This document shows positions 13,148 to 23,939 of a stretch of 64,000 nt of DNA, in pieces. Made by a program: the position numbers and the translations under genes. Source of the stretch: Aphelenchoides besseyi (lineage: Eukaryota; Nematoda; Chromadorea; Rhabditida; Aphelenchoididae); contig JAMPIQ010000001.1 of NCBI GenBank assembly GCA_024699855.1, forward strand, positions 5,642,001 through 5,706,000, in the 5' to 3' direction. Position 1 is the first letter of the stretch. Each line of letters opens with the position of its first letter. The notes under the pieces were generated by a model. It was given only the letters and a program-made list of their open reading frames with translations. It was not told the DNA's origin and did not search any database.

Positions 13148-14814
13148 CTAGGGACCGTCGGGCAACTTTTTCGACTTGTGTGTTATTGATTGAATCAAAT
13201 TCAACTTTTTGGCCTTTGATTCTTCGTCTGAATCAATTGGATTGCTGATTGAACTCAACGACGCGAACGATTTGTTCAATTCGTCCATTTCTTTATCCTC
13301 ATCAGCTTGAACAACTCCATCGACTTCCAACTCAGCAAATGTGAGTGGCATTTTTTGTTGACTTGGAGCGCGAGTTTGTTGTTCGATTTCATCATCTTGA
13401 AATTGGAAATCCAATAATGCGGCGTCAAAATCGGCTTCTTTGTGATTCCAGTGGTCGACAAAATCAGTTTTATCATTCGCTTCAGTTCCAGACATCGAGT
13501 CTTTGTCACTGTGCGAATCACTGTTGACCTCATGAACTACAGGCAACTCGTTGATCGGCGCAGCAAAAGGCGGATTATCAAAGAGAACCAAAAGTTGCTC
13601 TTTCAGCCATCGACGACGCTGTTCACCGTCCAGATTAGTGCGCGAAAAAATTTTGGTCTTTGCTTTTTGGTTGTTCAAAAAGTCAATTGTGTTATAGGCG
13701 GCGAACGCTGCACAACTGTGACCGTCGGTTTGCGGGTCCGAATATTGACTGATATCGCGGGTGTATGTTCGACAATGTGACGAAACATTTGCGAGTGGAC
13801 GAAAAACGTTCAGATCAATCAACGCCAAACGGCTTTCGTACTGAGTCGAATCCGATAATTCGGTAAACGAATCGCAATAGAAAAGAACCTCCGTTTGAGA
13901 ACCGTTGTCGTAATGAAAAATCGTCATAATAATGAAATGATTTCCGGTAAAAATTGGAGCCACCAAATACTCGAGTGGTTTGTTTCGTGGTGCCGCAATT
14001 AGAAAACTGAGTGGATTGTTGCCAGCAGCGCCTAATTGTTGTCGACTTTGCTCGTTCCAAAACGATAAGTCCAAGTAGCCGATTGCTCGACTATCGTTCT
14101 TGATATAGTTCAAAACACAAAAAGTAATCACTTCGCCTTGAAGATATTGCGGTAGGTCAATATCATTGACAAAAGCTAACGGCAAAATGGGATTGTATCG
14201 ACATTTATTGTAATGAAGCTCAATATACTTTTCACGCAAAACATCTTTGACTTCAACAGCAGTTGTTTGATAATCGGTTGTCGTGTAGCGCTCGAAATCT
14301 TTGTCAATTGCCTTTTCTGGTTCTTGTTCTTCCGGCAATTCAGAATCATTTGCTGACTCGATTGGGAAGTCAGTTTTCGGTTTCTTCGGTCGTCCTGGAC
14401 CTCCACGGCGTTTTTGGGCGGTCGACCTTTCGGTTTTCCTGTGGGACTATGTGAACGTGGGGTGTCATCTCTCGACCGTTTAACACCCCCACCACCGCCA
14501 CGCAAACGGTTTCCCTTAAAAGGTACTGCCGTTTGATTTCCCTTTAAAGGTACTCCATAATGGTTTCCCTTAAAAGGTACTCCCGTTTGATTTCCCTTAA
14601 AAGGTACTCTCGCTTGATTTCCCGCCTGCGGTACTTTCAACACATTCGAATTTCCCTCTAAACATACCTTTTCACTTACCTCCACTACTTCGCACCAAAA
14701 ATCGTATCCATTTCCTTGCGGTCGTTTCAACGCAAACCATCGCCGCTTGCACCAATGATTGACGTCCTCGGCAATCGAGCCCGGGGCGCTCTTGTCACTT
14801 CCTTGTTGCATCAT
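13148..14814 (-). pseudogene. Helitron 1 Ulp1-like peptidase with AT-hooks
   Basis: This lies just upstream of the Rep-helicase on the same strand. The N-terminal part (14814-14420) starts MMQQGSDKSAPG, carries about five 9-residue repeats of the type VPFKGNQTG, and then basic AT-hook-like GRP motifs. The frame shifts in a T5 run at 14411-14415. The downstream part (14338-13148) has the peptidase layout: GNHFIIMTIF (His), VLFYCDSF (Asp) and PQTDGHSCAAFAAYN (Gln and nucleophile Cys), which matches the NHW / YDS / Q-x3-C order of C48 (Ulp1/SENP) peptidases. An acidic, Ser-rich tail follows. Substrate is unknown; processing of the element's own polyprotein or removal of SUMO are both possible inferences. 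Confidence 0.7.
14510..14645 (-). repeat. 27-bp coding minisatellite in Helitron 1
   Basis: About five in-frame copies of a 27-nt unit encoding VPFKGNQTG-like nonapeptides. The last copies diverge (VPQAGNQAR, LKVPQAG). It sits between the N-terminus and the AT-hook-like region of the Helitron 1 peptidase protein. Confidence 0.85.
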
Positions 14815-15105
14815 AATCTAAATAGGTTTTTAATCAACCAACAGCTCGTTAGCATAAGTACAAAATGGCTACAAACCAAATGTTTTCGACTCAACGTATA
14901 AAATCAAAAAATTATTTTATTCAGTCAAACTTAGGAAACGTAAACATTGACAGACAAATTAATTTGGTTCAATCAAAAAGAAGGTGATCTATTAGGTTGA
15001 ACAAAATGGTTTCCCATAATCGTCGAAAGTCGATGGCAACATAACTCTTGATGGTACAGGAGGCAAATTAACAGACAGATAAACGGTACGAAGAAAAAAA
15101 TCGAG

Positions 15106-15790
15106 TCACGATTGGATATTTGAGTTGTGAGAATTAAAACCAATCACTTCAGTTGGGACTTCTTCAACAGTTAATGGTTTTGTAATCAAAGTTATTTGCT
15201 TTATCTGTTCCTTCAGTTGTTGAATCTCCAATTTTTGTTGTCGCAATTCTTTCGCTTGCGCTGCCACCATGATTTCTTGATCGTCCGGCCGCTTGCTGCT
15301 CACCGTTTCAACTTCATTCATCATTGTAGTCGAATTTGCAGATGGTCGAGTAGTTGGATTCGTTTTCGACTGGTTTCGAGTTGAATTGGCAGCCGGAACA
15401 ATCTCGCCGGAACGTTTTAAAGCGCGTTCGCGATCCGATTTCTAAAAAAACACAGATGCAAACCAAAGAAAAGTCTTCACTTACTCGCGACGACGGTTCT
15501 TTTTCAACTCACGATTGGATTTTTTGAAATTCGTATTTTGATTGTTAGAACCCTGATTGCGACCGTTGAAACCCTGATTGCGAAAGCTGCTCTTGCCGGT
15601 ACCATGGAAATGAATAGCTAAACAGCGCAGTTAATGGGCACAAACTCGATCTTACAACATACCGAGTCTCATTTCTTCGACATAGATCAGAATCTCAAAC
15701 AACCTAACTCGTTCATTCCAACATTTACAAAGCTCATTCGACTGGCCAATGAAGAATGCAACCAAACCGGCGACACGAACAAATAATGAA
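15106..15790 (-). CDS. small basic coiled-coil protein, unknown
   Basis: At least three exons with clean short introns. The last exon (15441-15106) encodes KSDRERALKRSGEIV, a Thr/Ser-rich linker and a coiled coil (about KELRQQKLEIQQLKEQIK) before the stop. The middle exon (about 15615-15488) is Asn/Gln/Gly-rich (GFNGRNQGSNNQNT) and basic. The first recognisable exon has NELCKCWNERVRLFEILIY. The start codon is not clear; the in-frame Met near 15665 is the latest possible. It lies 0.3 kb upstream of Helitron 1 on the same strand, so it may belong to the element or be a host fragment. No family recognised. Confidence 0.45.
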
Positions 15791-16690
15791 TGAAACGACA
15801 GCCAACGGAAAACAACACCAATACGATCGACTACAAACTCAAACGACTATCAAACAGAACAGCACTAATAATACAACGAACAGTATTTGGTGTTGGTGTC
15901 GTTTAACTTTAGGACGAATTGGGCGGAGAGAAAAACCGCCGATTCATTGGCAATCGAACGGCACAATTGAAGAAAAGAAACGCAATATGTAGTACTTGAA
16001 AACGATAGCGAGATTAAAGGGATGAAAATGAAAGCAAAATGACTCGTAGATTAGGATCAAATCGCCAGACGTTCATAAGTAAGCAAGAAGTGGCGAAATA
16101 ATTATTGCGCAACATACGAACGACACAACTGTACGAAAAACAAACGCAATTTGTAGTAGTTGAAAACGAACGATAGTGGGGATCAAAGGGATGAAAGTGA
16201 TGAAAGCAGATAAGAATCAAATCGCCAGACGTTCATAATTGAGCAAGAAGTCACAAAATAATCAACCGCGCAACATACGAAAACTCATCAAACAATATCA
16301 TTTGTGCGTTAAACTATCGAACAGTTTCCGAGTTTCGGAGTATACGAATTTTTAACATAAAAAAAACGATTGAACTCCTATGATTGGGTATAAGGTAATC
16401 ATAAAAATTGAAAATCAGTACAATCGCATATAGTTTTATTTGCTAAAACTACACATTGAACAACAATGAATGATCCACGAATTCGTCGACAAAGAAGAAA
16501 CGATCAATTTGCAACCTAAAACGAAAACAAACTTATCAGCAACATTATTAGAACTTACAGTGAATCGAAAGTGTTTCACAAAACCATAAAGGAAAAATAA
16601 CTCTAAACTTTAACATCCGTGCAATTCACGTTTGTCCACAAACTCTTCAACAAAAACCGCAAAAAAAAACGAAATGAATCGTATCTAAAA
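15791..16690. repeat. gene-free stretch with about 160-bp tandem duplication
   Basis: The segment at about 15965-16125 is repeated at about 16126-16285: both copies contain CAAATCGCCAGACGTTCATAA and GCGCAACATACGA, offset by 160 bp, with scattered differences. The remainder is AT-rich with no coding signal. Confidence 0.7.
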
Positions 16691-16804
16691 AAAATATGCC
16701 AATTCAAATTATGAACCGTAAAAAGTAGCGATATGTACACCGTAATATGCTGTAAGAATCGAATAAAACCAAACAATCAATTCCCCCACTGTGCACAATC
16801 AAAT

Positions 16805-16870
16805 GTTAGCGGGCGGGATCGAACTTTCGACCCCCGGCGCCAAAAATCCGGCGCACTCACCACTCGGCCA
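16805..16870 (-). repeat. tRNA-like SINE head, copy 3
   Basis: A box GGCCGAGTGG and B box GTTCGATCC on the minus strand as in the other copies. It has one difference near its 3' edge (TTAGC for TCAGC on the + strand). Confidence 0.65.
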
Positions 16871-17762
16871 AAAAATGTTGAGTTTTGAACGACCGCAAAA
16901 GGGGCATTTTTTCGGTATGTTTTTGTAGACGATGATCAGAATTTTATTTGAAATTTGGAATCTGGAAGAATTTTTGGTCAGGGCTTTTTTTTTTCGGAAG
17001 CTCATTGTGACGGGAAGTATTTTATTGGGGTGTGGTTTAGTTATAGAGGTGACAAGACGGTCGCTTCGCTCCCGTCTTTTGCCGTTAGTGGCGTTGGGTT
17101 GGAGGGGAGTTGGAGTTGATAAAGTTGACTACCTGGCGTTTGGGGCCTTCAGCCCGAAAAGTGCAAGACCAACGACTGCTTTGCTAACAAAAACACTCAA
17201 AATCCACAGGCTGTCACTCTCCAAATGGCTCAAAAGAAGTCAGTCCAACAACCTACAAAACCACATGAACTCGACTTCCATAGCGAAATCAACATTCAAT
17301 CCAGGACGATGAACCCAAAATTAAATAGCGACGCCAAATCTTTGCACCCAATGGTAGCAATCTTTAGGAAACAAACGATTAGAACTGATTGTGATAACCT
17401 TGCGCGTCAACAACCAATTAATCGAAAATCATATACGCTAAGTTAACAATCAACATTTACGCACTTAAGTAGCGAACCGAAACCTCAGTTCGTTGATCAT
17501 CACAATACGAATCTTCAATCGACAACCTTCAACACAACAACCTCAAAGTTCAAACTTCACGGCAATTTTAGATATAAAGAAATATGCGAAAGTATCGATA
17601 TTCAAATTATGAACCGTAAAGTAGCGATATGTTTACTATAATACACTGTAAGAACCGAATATAGGCTGTAAGAATTGAATATACACTGTAAGAATTGAAT
17701 AGAATCAAAAACGACTTTCGATACACTCAAACAATCAATTCCCCCACTGTGCAAAATCAAAT

Positions 17763-17830
17763 GTCAGCGAGCGGGATCGAACATTTCGACCCCCGGTAGC
17801 CAAAATCAGGCGCACTCACCACTCGGCCAA
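17763..17830 (-). repeat. tRNA-like SINE head, copy 4 (diverged)
   Basis: The most diverged copy. The A box is kept, but there are changes in the anticodon-like arm and an extra A and T around the B box, which probably weakens pol III promotion. Confidence 0.55.
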
Positions 17831-18620
17831 AAGAATGTTTGAAGGGCTTTTTTTTTTTCGACCGCATTGTGACGGGCAGTTTTTATTCGGTATGTTTTTT
17901 GTAGAGTTGATCAGAATTTTATTTGAGATTTGGATTTTGCCGTTAGTTGGGGTGCTTGGAGGGGAGTTGGAGTTCATAAAGTTGACTACCTGGCGTTTGG
18001 GGCCTTCAGCCCGAAAAGTGCAAGACCAACGACTGCTTTGCTAACAAAAACACTCAAAATCCACAGGCTGTCACTCTCCAAATGGCTCAAAAGAAGTCAG
18101 TCCAACAACCTACAAAACCACATGAACTCGACTTCCATAGCGAAATCAACATTCAATCCAGGACGATGAACCCAAAATTAAATAGCGACGCCAAATCTTT
18201 GCACCCAATGGTAGCAATCTTTAGGAAACAAACGATTAGAACTGATTGTGATAACCTTGCGCGTCAACAACCAATTAATCGAAAATCATATACGCTAAGT
18301 TAACAATCAACATTTACGCACTTAAGTAGCGAACCGAAACCTCAGTTCGTTGATCATCACAATACGAATCTTCAATCGACAACCTTCAACACAACAACCT
18401 CAAAGTTCAAACTTCACGGCAATTTTAGATATAAAGAAATATGCGAAAGTATCGATATTCAAATTATGAACCGTAAAGTAGCGATATGTTTACTATAATA
18501 CACTGTAAGAACCGAATATAGGCTGTAAGAATTGAATATACACTGTAAGAATTGAATAGAATCAAAAACTACTCAGCCATACACTAAAACAATCAATTCC
18601 CCCACTGTGCACAATCAAAT

Positions 18621-18688
18621 GTCAGCGAGCGGGATCGAACTTTCGACCCCCGGCGCCAAAAATCCGGCGCACTCACCACTCGGCCAAA
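18621..18688 (-). repeat. tRNA-like SINE head, copy 5
   Basis: Nearly identical to copies 1 and 3, with intact A and B boxes on the minus strand. Confidence 0.65.
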
Positions 18689-18872
18689 AAATGTTGAATT
18701 TTGAACGACCGCAAAAGGGGCATTTTTTCGGTATGTTTTTGTAGACGATGATCAGAATTTTATTTGAGATTTGGAATCTGGAAGAATTTTTGGTCAGGGC
18801 TTTTTTTTTTCGTGATCTCATTGTGACGGGAAGTATTTTATTGGGGTGTGGTTTAGTTATAGAGGTGACAAA

Positions 18873-20448
18873 ATAAGTTGGTGCAAAGATTGCTTTGGCT
18901 AACACATTCCCTTTCAGCGCAAATTTAAACCTGAAGCTCCAATTCGATGTAAAGAAGACCCTTCTCATCGTCCAAATCTACTCGCTACACTCAGGATACG
19001 ACGAGGACGACATCGAGCAGTTCTACGACGACGCCCACGATGCACTGAACCAACGGGCAACGTACAAGATGGTGATGGGCGACTTCAACACGCAGCTCAG
19101 ACCACGGACGAACTGACGGTACATGGTCCCTTCACGCGAAACTTGTGGACGCCGCTTGGCGAAATGATGGTCGACATCGCAAAAGGAGAGAAGATGTACA
19201 TTATCAACTCGTACTTCCGGAAGAACCCCGCCCGAAGATGGACCTTCCAATCGACAAACACGGGTCGAACGCGCCACGAATTGGACTTCGGTCTGATTTC
19301 GGACAGGCGAGTGGTCAAGAACATCGAGACCATTGGCCGCCTCAATTTACATCAGACTACCGCACAGTTCGCTTCATCCTCAGCCTTCCACTGCTCACAC
19401 GCCGGAAGAAGCACGTTCAGAAAACGCGTACGTTCAATCCCGGACTTCTTTAACATGCCATCAGCACCGGCAATTGGGATCTTCGCGGTACACTTGAGGA
19501 GAAATTCGAACAATTCCGCGAAAAACCTCAAAAAAAAGTGTGGACATGACAATTGTACCGAGAGCGAAGAACCCCTCGGAACTGACGGATCCCACCCACA
19601 ACCTGCTGAAATGACGAAAGGTGTTGGACAGGGATGCGAACCTGGTGGAATTTGCGGGACTTGCGAAGCTCATCCGACGCAAAGTCAAAGAGGACCACGA
19701 AGGTTTCTGAATTAACAAGGGCCTTCAAGCCGCCTATAACCACCAATCTCTGAAGAAGTGCAAGTGGGAGCCACGACAACAACTGGGAATAATACGAGTG
19801 CTCAAAGCCGAGTACGGGACCACGCTCACGACACGCGGCGATATCGACCGGAGATGCAAAAAGTTCTACACAGACCTTTTTGTGTCAAAAGTCAATGTCC
19901 CGCTGATCGTCGACATCCGCTAAGAAGAAGACGTTCCGCCCATCATCCACTCCGAAATATGCGCCGCCGTGGAATCGCTAAAGAACGAGAAGGCGTCCGG
20001 ACCGGATGGAATCACGAACGAGTTGCTCAAAAGCGGAAGATCGACGCTTGTGTCCACAATGACGTTGTTTTTTTAACGATTGTCTCGACCAAGAAGTCGT
20101 GTCACCGAAATAGAAACAATCCCAGACCGTGATCCTTACAAAGAAAGACGACCTCAAGGATCTCCGCAACTACCGACCGATCGCTCTCCTGCCGACGGCA
20201 TATAAGTTTTTCACAAAGGTTTTGATCAACCGGACCACGCGTCAACTGGACGAATAACACCGGCGTGAACAAGCCGGATTTCGAAGCGGATTCTCCACGA
20301 TGGATTACCTCCAGACGATCAATCAAGTCCTTGAGCGCATGCAGGAGTTAAAACACCCGCTCTGCTTTGTGTTCGTGGACTACGAAAAGGCATTGGATTC
20401 GGTTGAAATCAACGCGGTCATTAGTATACTGGCCGCCAAGACATCCCA
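18873..20448 (+). mobile_element. RTE-type LINE, endonuclease and N-terminal RT (decayed)
   Basis: A 5'-truncated non-LTR retrotransposon in the + orientation. Endonuclease part: IVQIYSLHSGYDEDDIEQFY, MVMGDFNTQL, ARRWTFQS and GRTRHELDFGLISDRR, as in RTE or craniofacial-development-protein-2-like endonucleases. Reverse transcriptase part: KNEKASGPDGITNELLK, DLRNYRPIALLPTAYKFF, EQAGFRSGFSTMDYLQTI and FVFVDYEKALDS (first catalytic Asp). Reading requires several frame changes and there are in-frame stops (for example after DFNTQLRPRTN). GC content is visibly higher than in flanking DNA. It breaks off at about 20448 and continues at about 22970. Confidence 0.85.
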
Positions 20449-20853
20449 CAGAAGTCAATAAAGGTGTGACTGGTAACTTTAAAATTGAACAATCTGAGAA
20501 GATTACAACTGAATTTATTGCGTTGGCTCCAAAGAAATACAATTGTAAAGTTTACGATCCAACTGAAAAGAAAGTTGTAGAATAGAAGAAGAAGGCAAAA
20601 GGAACAAAGAAATGTGTGACTAAAACTGTGAAATCCGAAGAATATAAAGATGCTCTACTTGAAGATAAAATTGTAAGAAAGGAACAACATATAATTCAAG
20701 CAAAAGGTAATCAATTGTTCTCTATGAAACAAAATAAACTAGCACTAAACAAAATCAATCAATCCGAATTCAAGAACTATATTATTGGTCAAGTGAGAAC
20801 GATAAATTATGGTCATTATACGCTGAGAGGCAAATACGTTATTCATAGAAACT
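20449..20853 (+). mobile_element. Polinton/Maverick-like DNA polymerase B C-terminus (relic)
   Basis: The coding relic has TGNFKIEQSEKITTEFIALA, KKYNCKVYD, a stop after KKVVE, then KKAKGTKKCVTKTVKSEEY, QNKLALNKINQ and INYGHYTLRG. This order (TEF.AL.PK.Y, KKAKG.KK, NK.AL, YGHY) is that of the extreme C-terminus of protein-primed family B DNA polymerases of Polinton/Maverick and related virus-like elements. One internal stop and the lack of any upstream polymerase motif mark it as a fragment. It is embedded in the LINE and differs from it in base composition. Confidence 0.75.
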
Positions 20854-21824
20854 AGAAATTCATCTAACAAGCGTCTACTAATGATCCAATAAGAATAAAT
20901 TCCAAACTTATCCGCCTTCTATTTGGAAAAAAAGGTTCTCAATCCAGCCCTTTTTCCAAAACCCAACAAATAAAAACCAAAAAATAGTTCAAACTTGTTT
21001 ATTCGTCATTGTAAAAGACACAAGAGATCATACTTTTACAGAAAAGGACACCGTTTTGAGATGGACGAAGACCCTAAAAATGAAAGAGATTAGTTAAAAA
21101 CAGAAAGACTCGCGGCTTCGCCGCTCGCTTACTTGTATGGTGTTTACGCATGTTTGTGGCGATGTGTATTGTAAATATTATATATCATCATAACGCTCAT
21201 ATATTGCAAAACCTATGTTTGTTTAAATGAACAACTAAACAATAATAGAAAATTCAACAATTAACTGCCGAATCGCACTGAAATCCAAAATCTGAACGTC
21301 CACATTACATCGATCGTATCTCTGCGAATAGCTATTTTGGAGACATGTATTATATACCGTACTAACGCGCATTTGTTGAGCTTTCAAGAATGTTAATATA
21401 CATATTAGAGAAACATCGTAACGACCAAAATATGTGAACCCACATTTGGAGCAAAAATGTAAACAATTTTTACCAAAGTTAATAAGTCCATTGTAATTAT
21501 TTTATATACTGTCATATATTGCATGTCGATGAGCCCCACTGATGCGCATAACGCTATGTTCTTTCAAGGCAATCGAGTCAACTTTCGATATGGTTTGATC
21601 AGAATAACCGATTTCAGTGTTAATTTCAAGTCAAAAATTTACTCAGTAAAAGTTCGTGTCTTGCAAAACAAATGTCAAATACGTACTCTCCATACTCCAA
21701 TCTATAAGTTTAACACCTTGCTTCCGATCGTCAACTCCACTTTCTTCCCATCATCATTGCCGATTATGTTAGGGCATTGGAAAGAACAGAATACTTCTCT
21801 TACAAGTTGTAGCGGACAGCCATA
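20854..21824. other. AT-rich insert, no gene recognised
   Basis: Part of the roughly 2.5-kb AT-rich block that splits the LINE. A small GC-rich hairpin (GCGGCTTCGCCGC, about 21115-21127) stands out. A + strand open frame at 21523-21825 has no recognisable family motif. Confidence 0.4.
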
Positions 21825-22663
21825 AGTCGAGTGAGAAATTCGTTTCTTTCGTTGGTGGCCTTTTCGAACTCCAACTTAAGATCAAATCGGTATTCATCCA
21901 CAAACTCGAAACCATCAATTGCATACTTGACCTCTATAACTAAACCACACTCAAATAAAATACTTCTTTCCATCAAAATCTTCTAAAAAACCAGTCTTGA
22001 TCCAGATTCTGAATCCCGAATAAAATTCTGAACATCGTATACAAAAACATACCGTAAAAATGTACCTTTTGCGGTCGTTAATTAAATTGAAAAAACTAAA
22101 ATACAACATAATTGGAATCCGAAAGTTTGTCAGTTGACAGCTGTTCTGAGATTTATTGGAAAAATTGTACCGGTTAATGTTATGGAATGCGTAAAATTTT
22201 ACAAAAATGAGTTCAGGAGCTTATTCGACATGAAAGTTATCGTATTTGTCTCTTCTCCTAAAAACAAAAGTAAAGTTCAAAAATTTATGAAGAGACTAAC
22301 CTTCTTGACCATCTGCTTGAGAACAACGTGGATTCTTGTCTTAAGTGGTTGAGTAATCGTATTCTTTCGGGCCGTGATAAAAGAAGTCGCCGCTCGAAAT
22401 GGTGATGCCATTGTTGTCGACTTGAATAATCTGCACATTCGATGCTAACTTAACCCACGCGGTGCATTCCATAACTTCAATAGCAGCCGTCGGGAGAAAC
22501 TCAAATGAACTCAAAAATGATTAAATGAAAATCGAACTCGAAATGAAACGATAGTTTGAACAAAGGACGATAAAATTCAAATTTTTGTTCAAACTCTTCT
22601 TCCTTTTTGATGTTAAGCTGATTTATCTCATCGATTAGCTCTTGCTTAATGTGAATATCCATT
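21825..22663 (-). pseudogene. decayed OB-fold (RPA-like) gene fragments
   Basis: Minus-strand coding scraps: MDIHIKQELIDEINQLN with EFYRPLFKLSFHFEFD (about 22663-22520), then AIEVMECTAWVKLASNVQII (about 22480-22330, ending in a stop), and further down VDEYRFDLKLEFEKATNERN (about 21935-21830). The pattern FKLxxHxEF / ECxAWxKxA / QIIxV parallels FKLDLHLDTGFAECVAWSKA and IIRVEMV in the RPA-like gene at 24973-25911, so I infer a distant, decayed relative. The similarity is short and this is a tentative call. Confidence 0.4.
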
Positions 22664-22969
22664 TTATATAAATAAATATATTGATCTTAAGAATTGAATA
22701 AATAGGTCTAAAGCACGAGGAATCACGAATTGTAAAAAACAAATGAACCGTCAAGCGGAAAAACTGATAACGACATTTGACGCAATGTCAAACGTTTTCG
22801 CAGGTAATTTCTGTGATTATTTGACATGTTTTGAGAACATTGCAAACTTCAAGGTCCGCAAAAGTTTATACGTTTAGCATTCAAAATGTTAATAATTCAA
22901 TACCACAGAAACTTTTTCAAATTACAACAATTTGTAGCTTTTGCTATACATTTTTCGCTCATTTATTTT

Positions 22970-23895
22970 CTAGGGGTAATAGAGAGAGAGCAGTGAGCCA
23001 GAATGAGTACCTATACACTACTGAGGTCTTCAGACAACTAGACCGGGACGACCACTTTGGACTTCAAATCAACGGCGAATGACTGCACCAACTTCGTTTC
23101 GTCGACGACATCGTGCTTTTTGTCGAATGCACCAAGACCGAATGCATGCTGCGAGAACTCCACAACGTCGGTGCTTAAATCGGACTCTGAATCAATCGTA
23201 AGAAGACAGAAGCGATAGCCAATCGATTCTGCACAACAACGACCAACATCCGACTCAAAAAGGAGAACCCATCGACTTGGTGAATAAATACGTTTACCTC
23301 GGCCAGGAAATTACTCCGCACCACGAAGTCGATGGAGAAATCCGGAGACGACGATCGGCCGCATGGTTCGCATTCAAGAAAATCGGCGACGTGCTCAAGA
23401 AGACGAAAGACGATAAAATTCGCGCCCAACTCTTCAACTCAACGACCCTACCCACATTCATCTACGGTCACCGGGACGTGGACGATGCGGCAGAGTAAAC
23501 AAATCAAACACAAGACCACATTGCGGGCGATGGAACGGTGCATCTTGGGCATCAGTCTGCGATACCGTATACCAAGTGCGGACATTCGAGCGAGTACGAA
23601 GTTTAAAAACGCGAACGATCAAGCATTAAAGCGCAAATGTTCATGGGCGGGACATTTGACAAGACGCGTCGACAATCGATGGATGACGCGAATGACATTC
23701 TGGTGGCCGTACAATCTCAAGCGGACACGAGAATGGCCGGCGGACCGATGGCGAAAGGATCTAACCGCACGATTGGACATGGATGGCAGAAGTTGGCCTA
23801 CAACCGAAGGGCATGGAAACATTGCGTCGAAGTATTCACAGCAAAGCGCCGACAAACATTGAACTACGAATTGTTGTTGTTGTTTGTTTGAATCG
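22970..23895 (+). mobile_element. RTE-type LINE, C-terminal RT half (decayed)
   Basis: Continuation of the LINE at 18873-20448. Recognisable parts: TTEVFRQLDRDDHFGLQING, LRFVDDIVLFVECTKTECML (the catalytic F-x-DD box, with Val where Ala is usual), INRKKTEAIANRF, NKYVYLGQEI, AAWFAFKKIGDVLKKTKDDK, RAQLFNSTTLPTFIYGH and the terminal WAGHLTRRVDNRWMTRM. Stops and frame changes interrupt it. The natural 3' end is probably near the TTGTTGTTGTTTG run at about 23872-23890. Confidence 0.85.
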
Positions 23896-23939
23896 AATAA
23901 AATCTTTGTAACGCATTAAGAACATCTCTACATTCACTG

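Larger units (their letters stand above)
8279..14814 (-). mobile_element. Helitron 1 (coding extent; ends not located)
   Basis: A minus-strand rolling-circle transposon carrying, in transcription order, a basic AT-hook/minisatellite region, a Ulp1-like peptidase domain, a zinc-binding N-domain, an HUH replication initiator domain and a PIF1-family helicase. It interrupts or abuts repeat array A at about 8010. I could not find a convincing 5' TC or 3' CTRR terminus; the left end may lie anywhere between 8010 and 8279. The frame is broken at several sites, nearly all at A or T homopolymers (about 14411, 11145, 11028 and 9017, plus two near 11395 and 9425). The element is therefore either decayed or mis-assembled. 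Confidence 0.88.
16690..18872. repeat. repeat array A, right block (about 3 units)
   Basis: Three units (about 16690-17230, 17231-18075 and 18076-18872) of the same family as 5579-8010, several hundred bases of which are nearly identical between units. The second and third units join at the same CAAATGGCTCAAAAGAAGTC junction, indicating a tandem duplication. The block ends at about 18872, where LINE-derived sequence begins. Confidence 0.85.

Noticed and set aside
6334..18688. five functional tRNA genes
   Set aside because: A and B boxes are present but acceptor stems do not pair and the copies sit in repeat units, so tRNA-derived repeat is the better call.
21115..21127. GC-rich hairpin resembling a Helitron end
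   Set aside because: Lacks the GACCTGCTAC flank and a CTRR-like end; kept only as a composition note.
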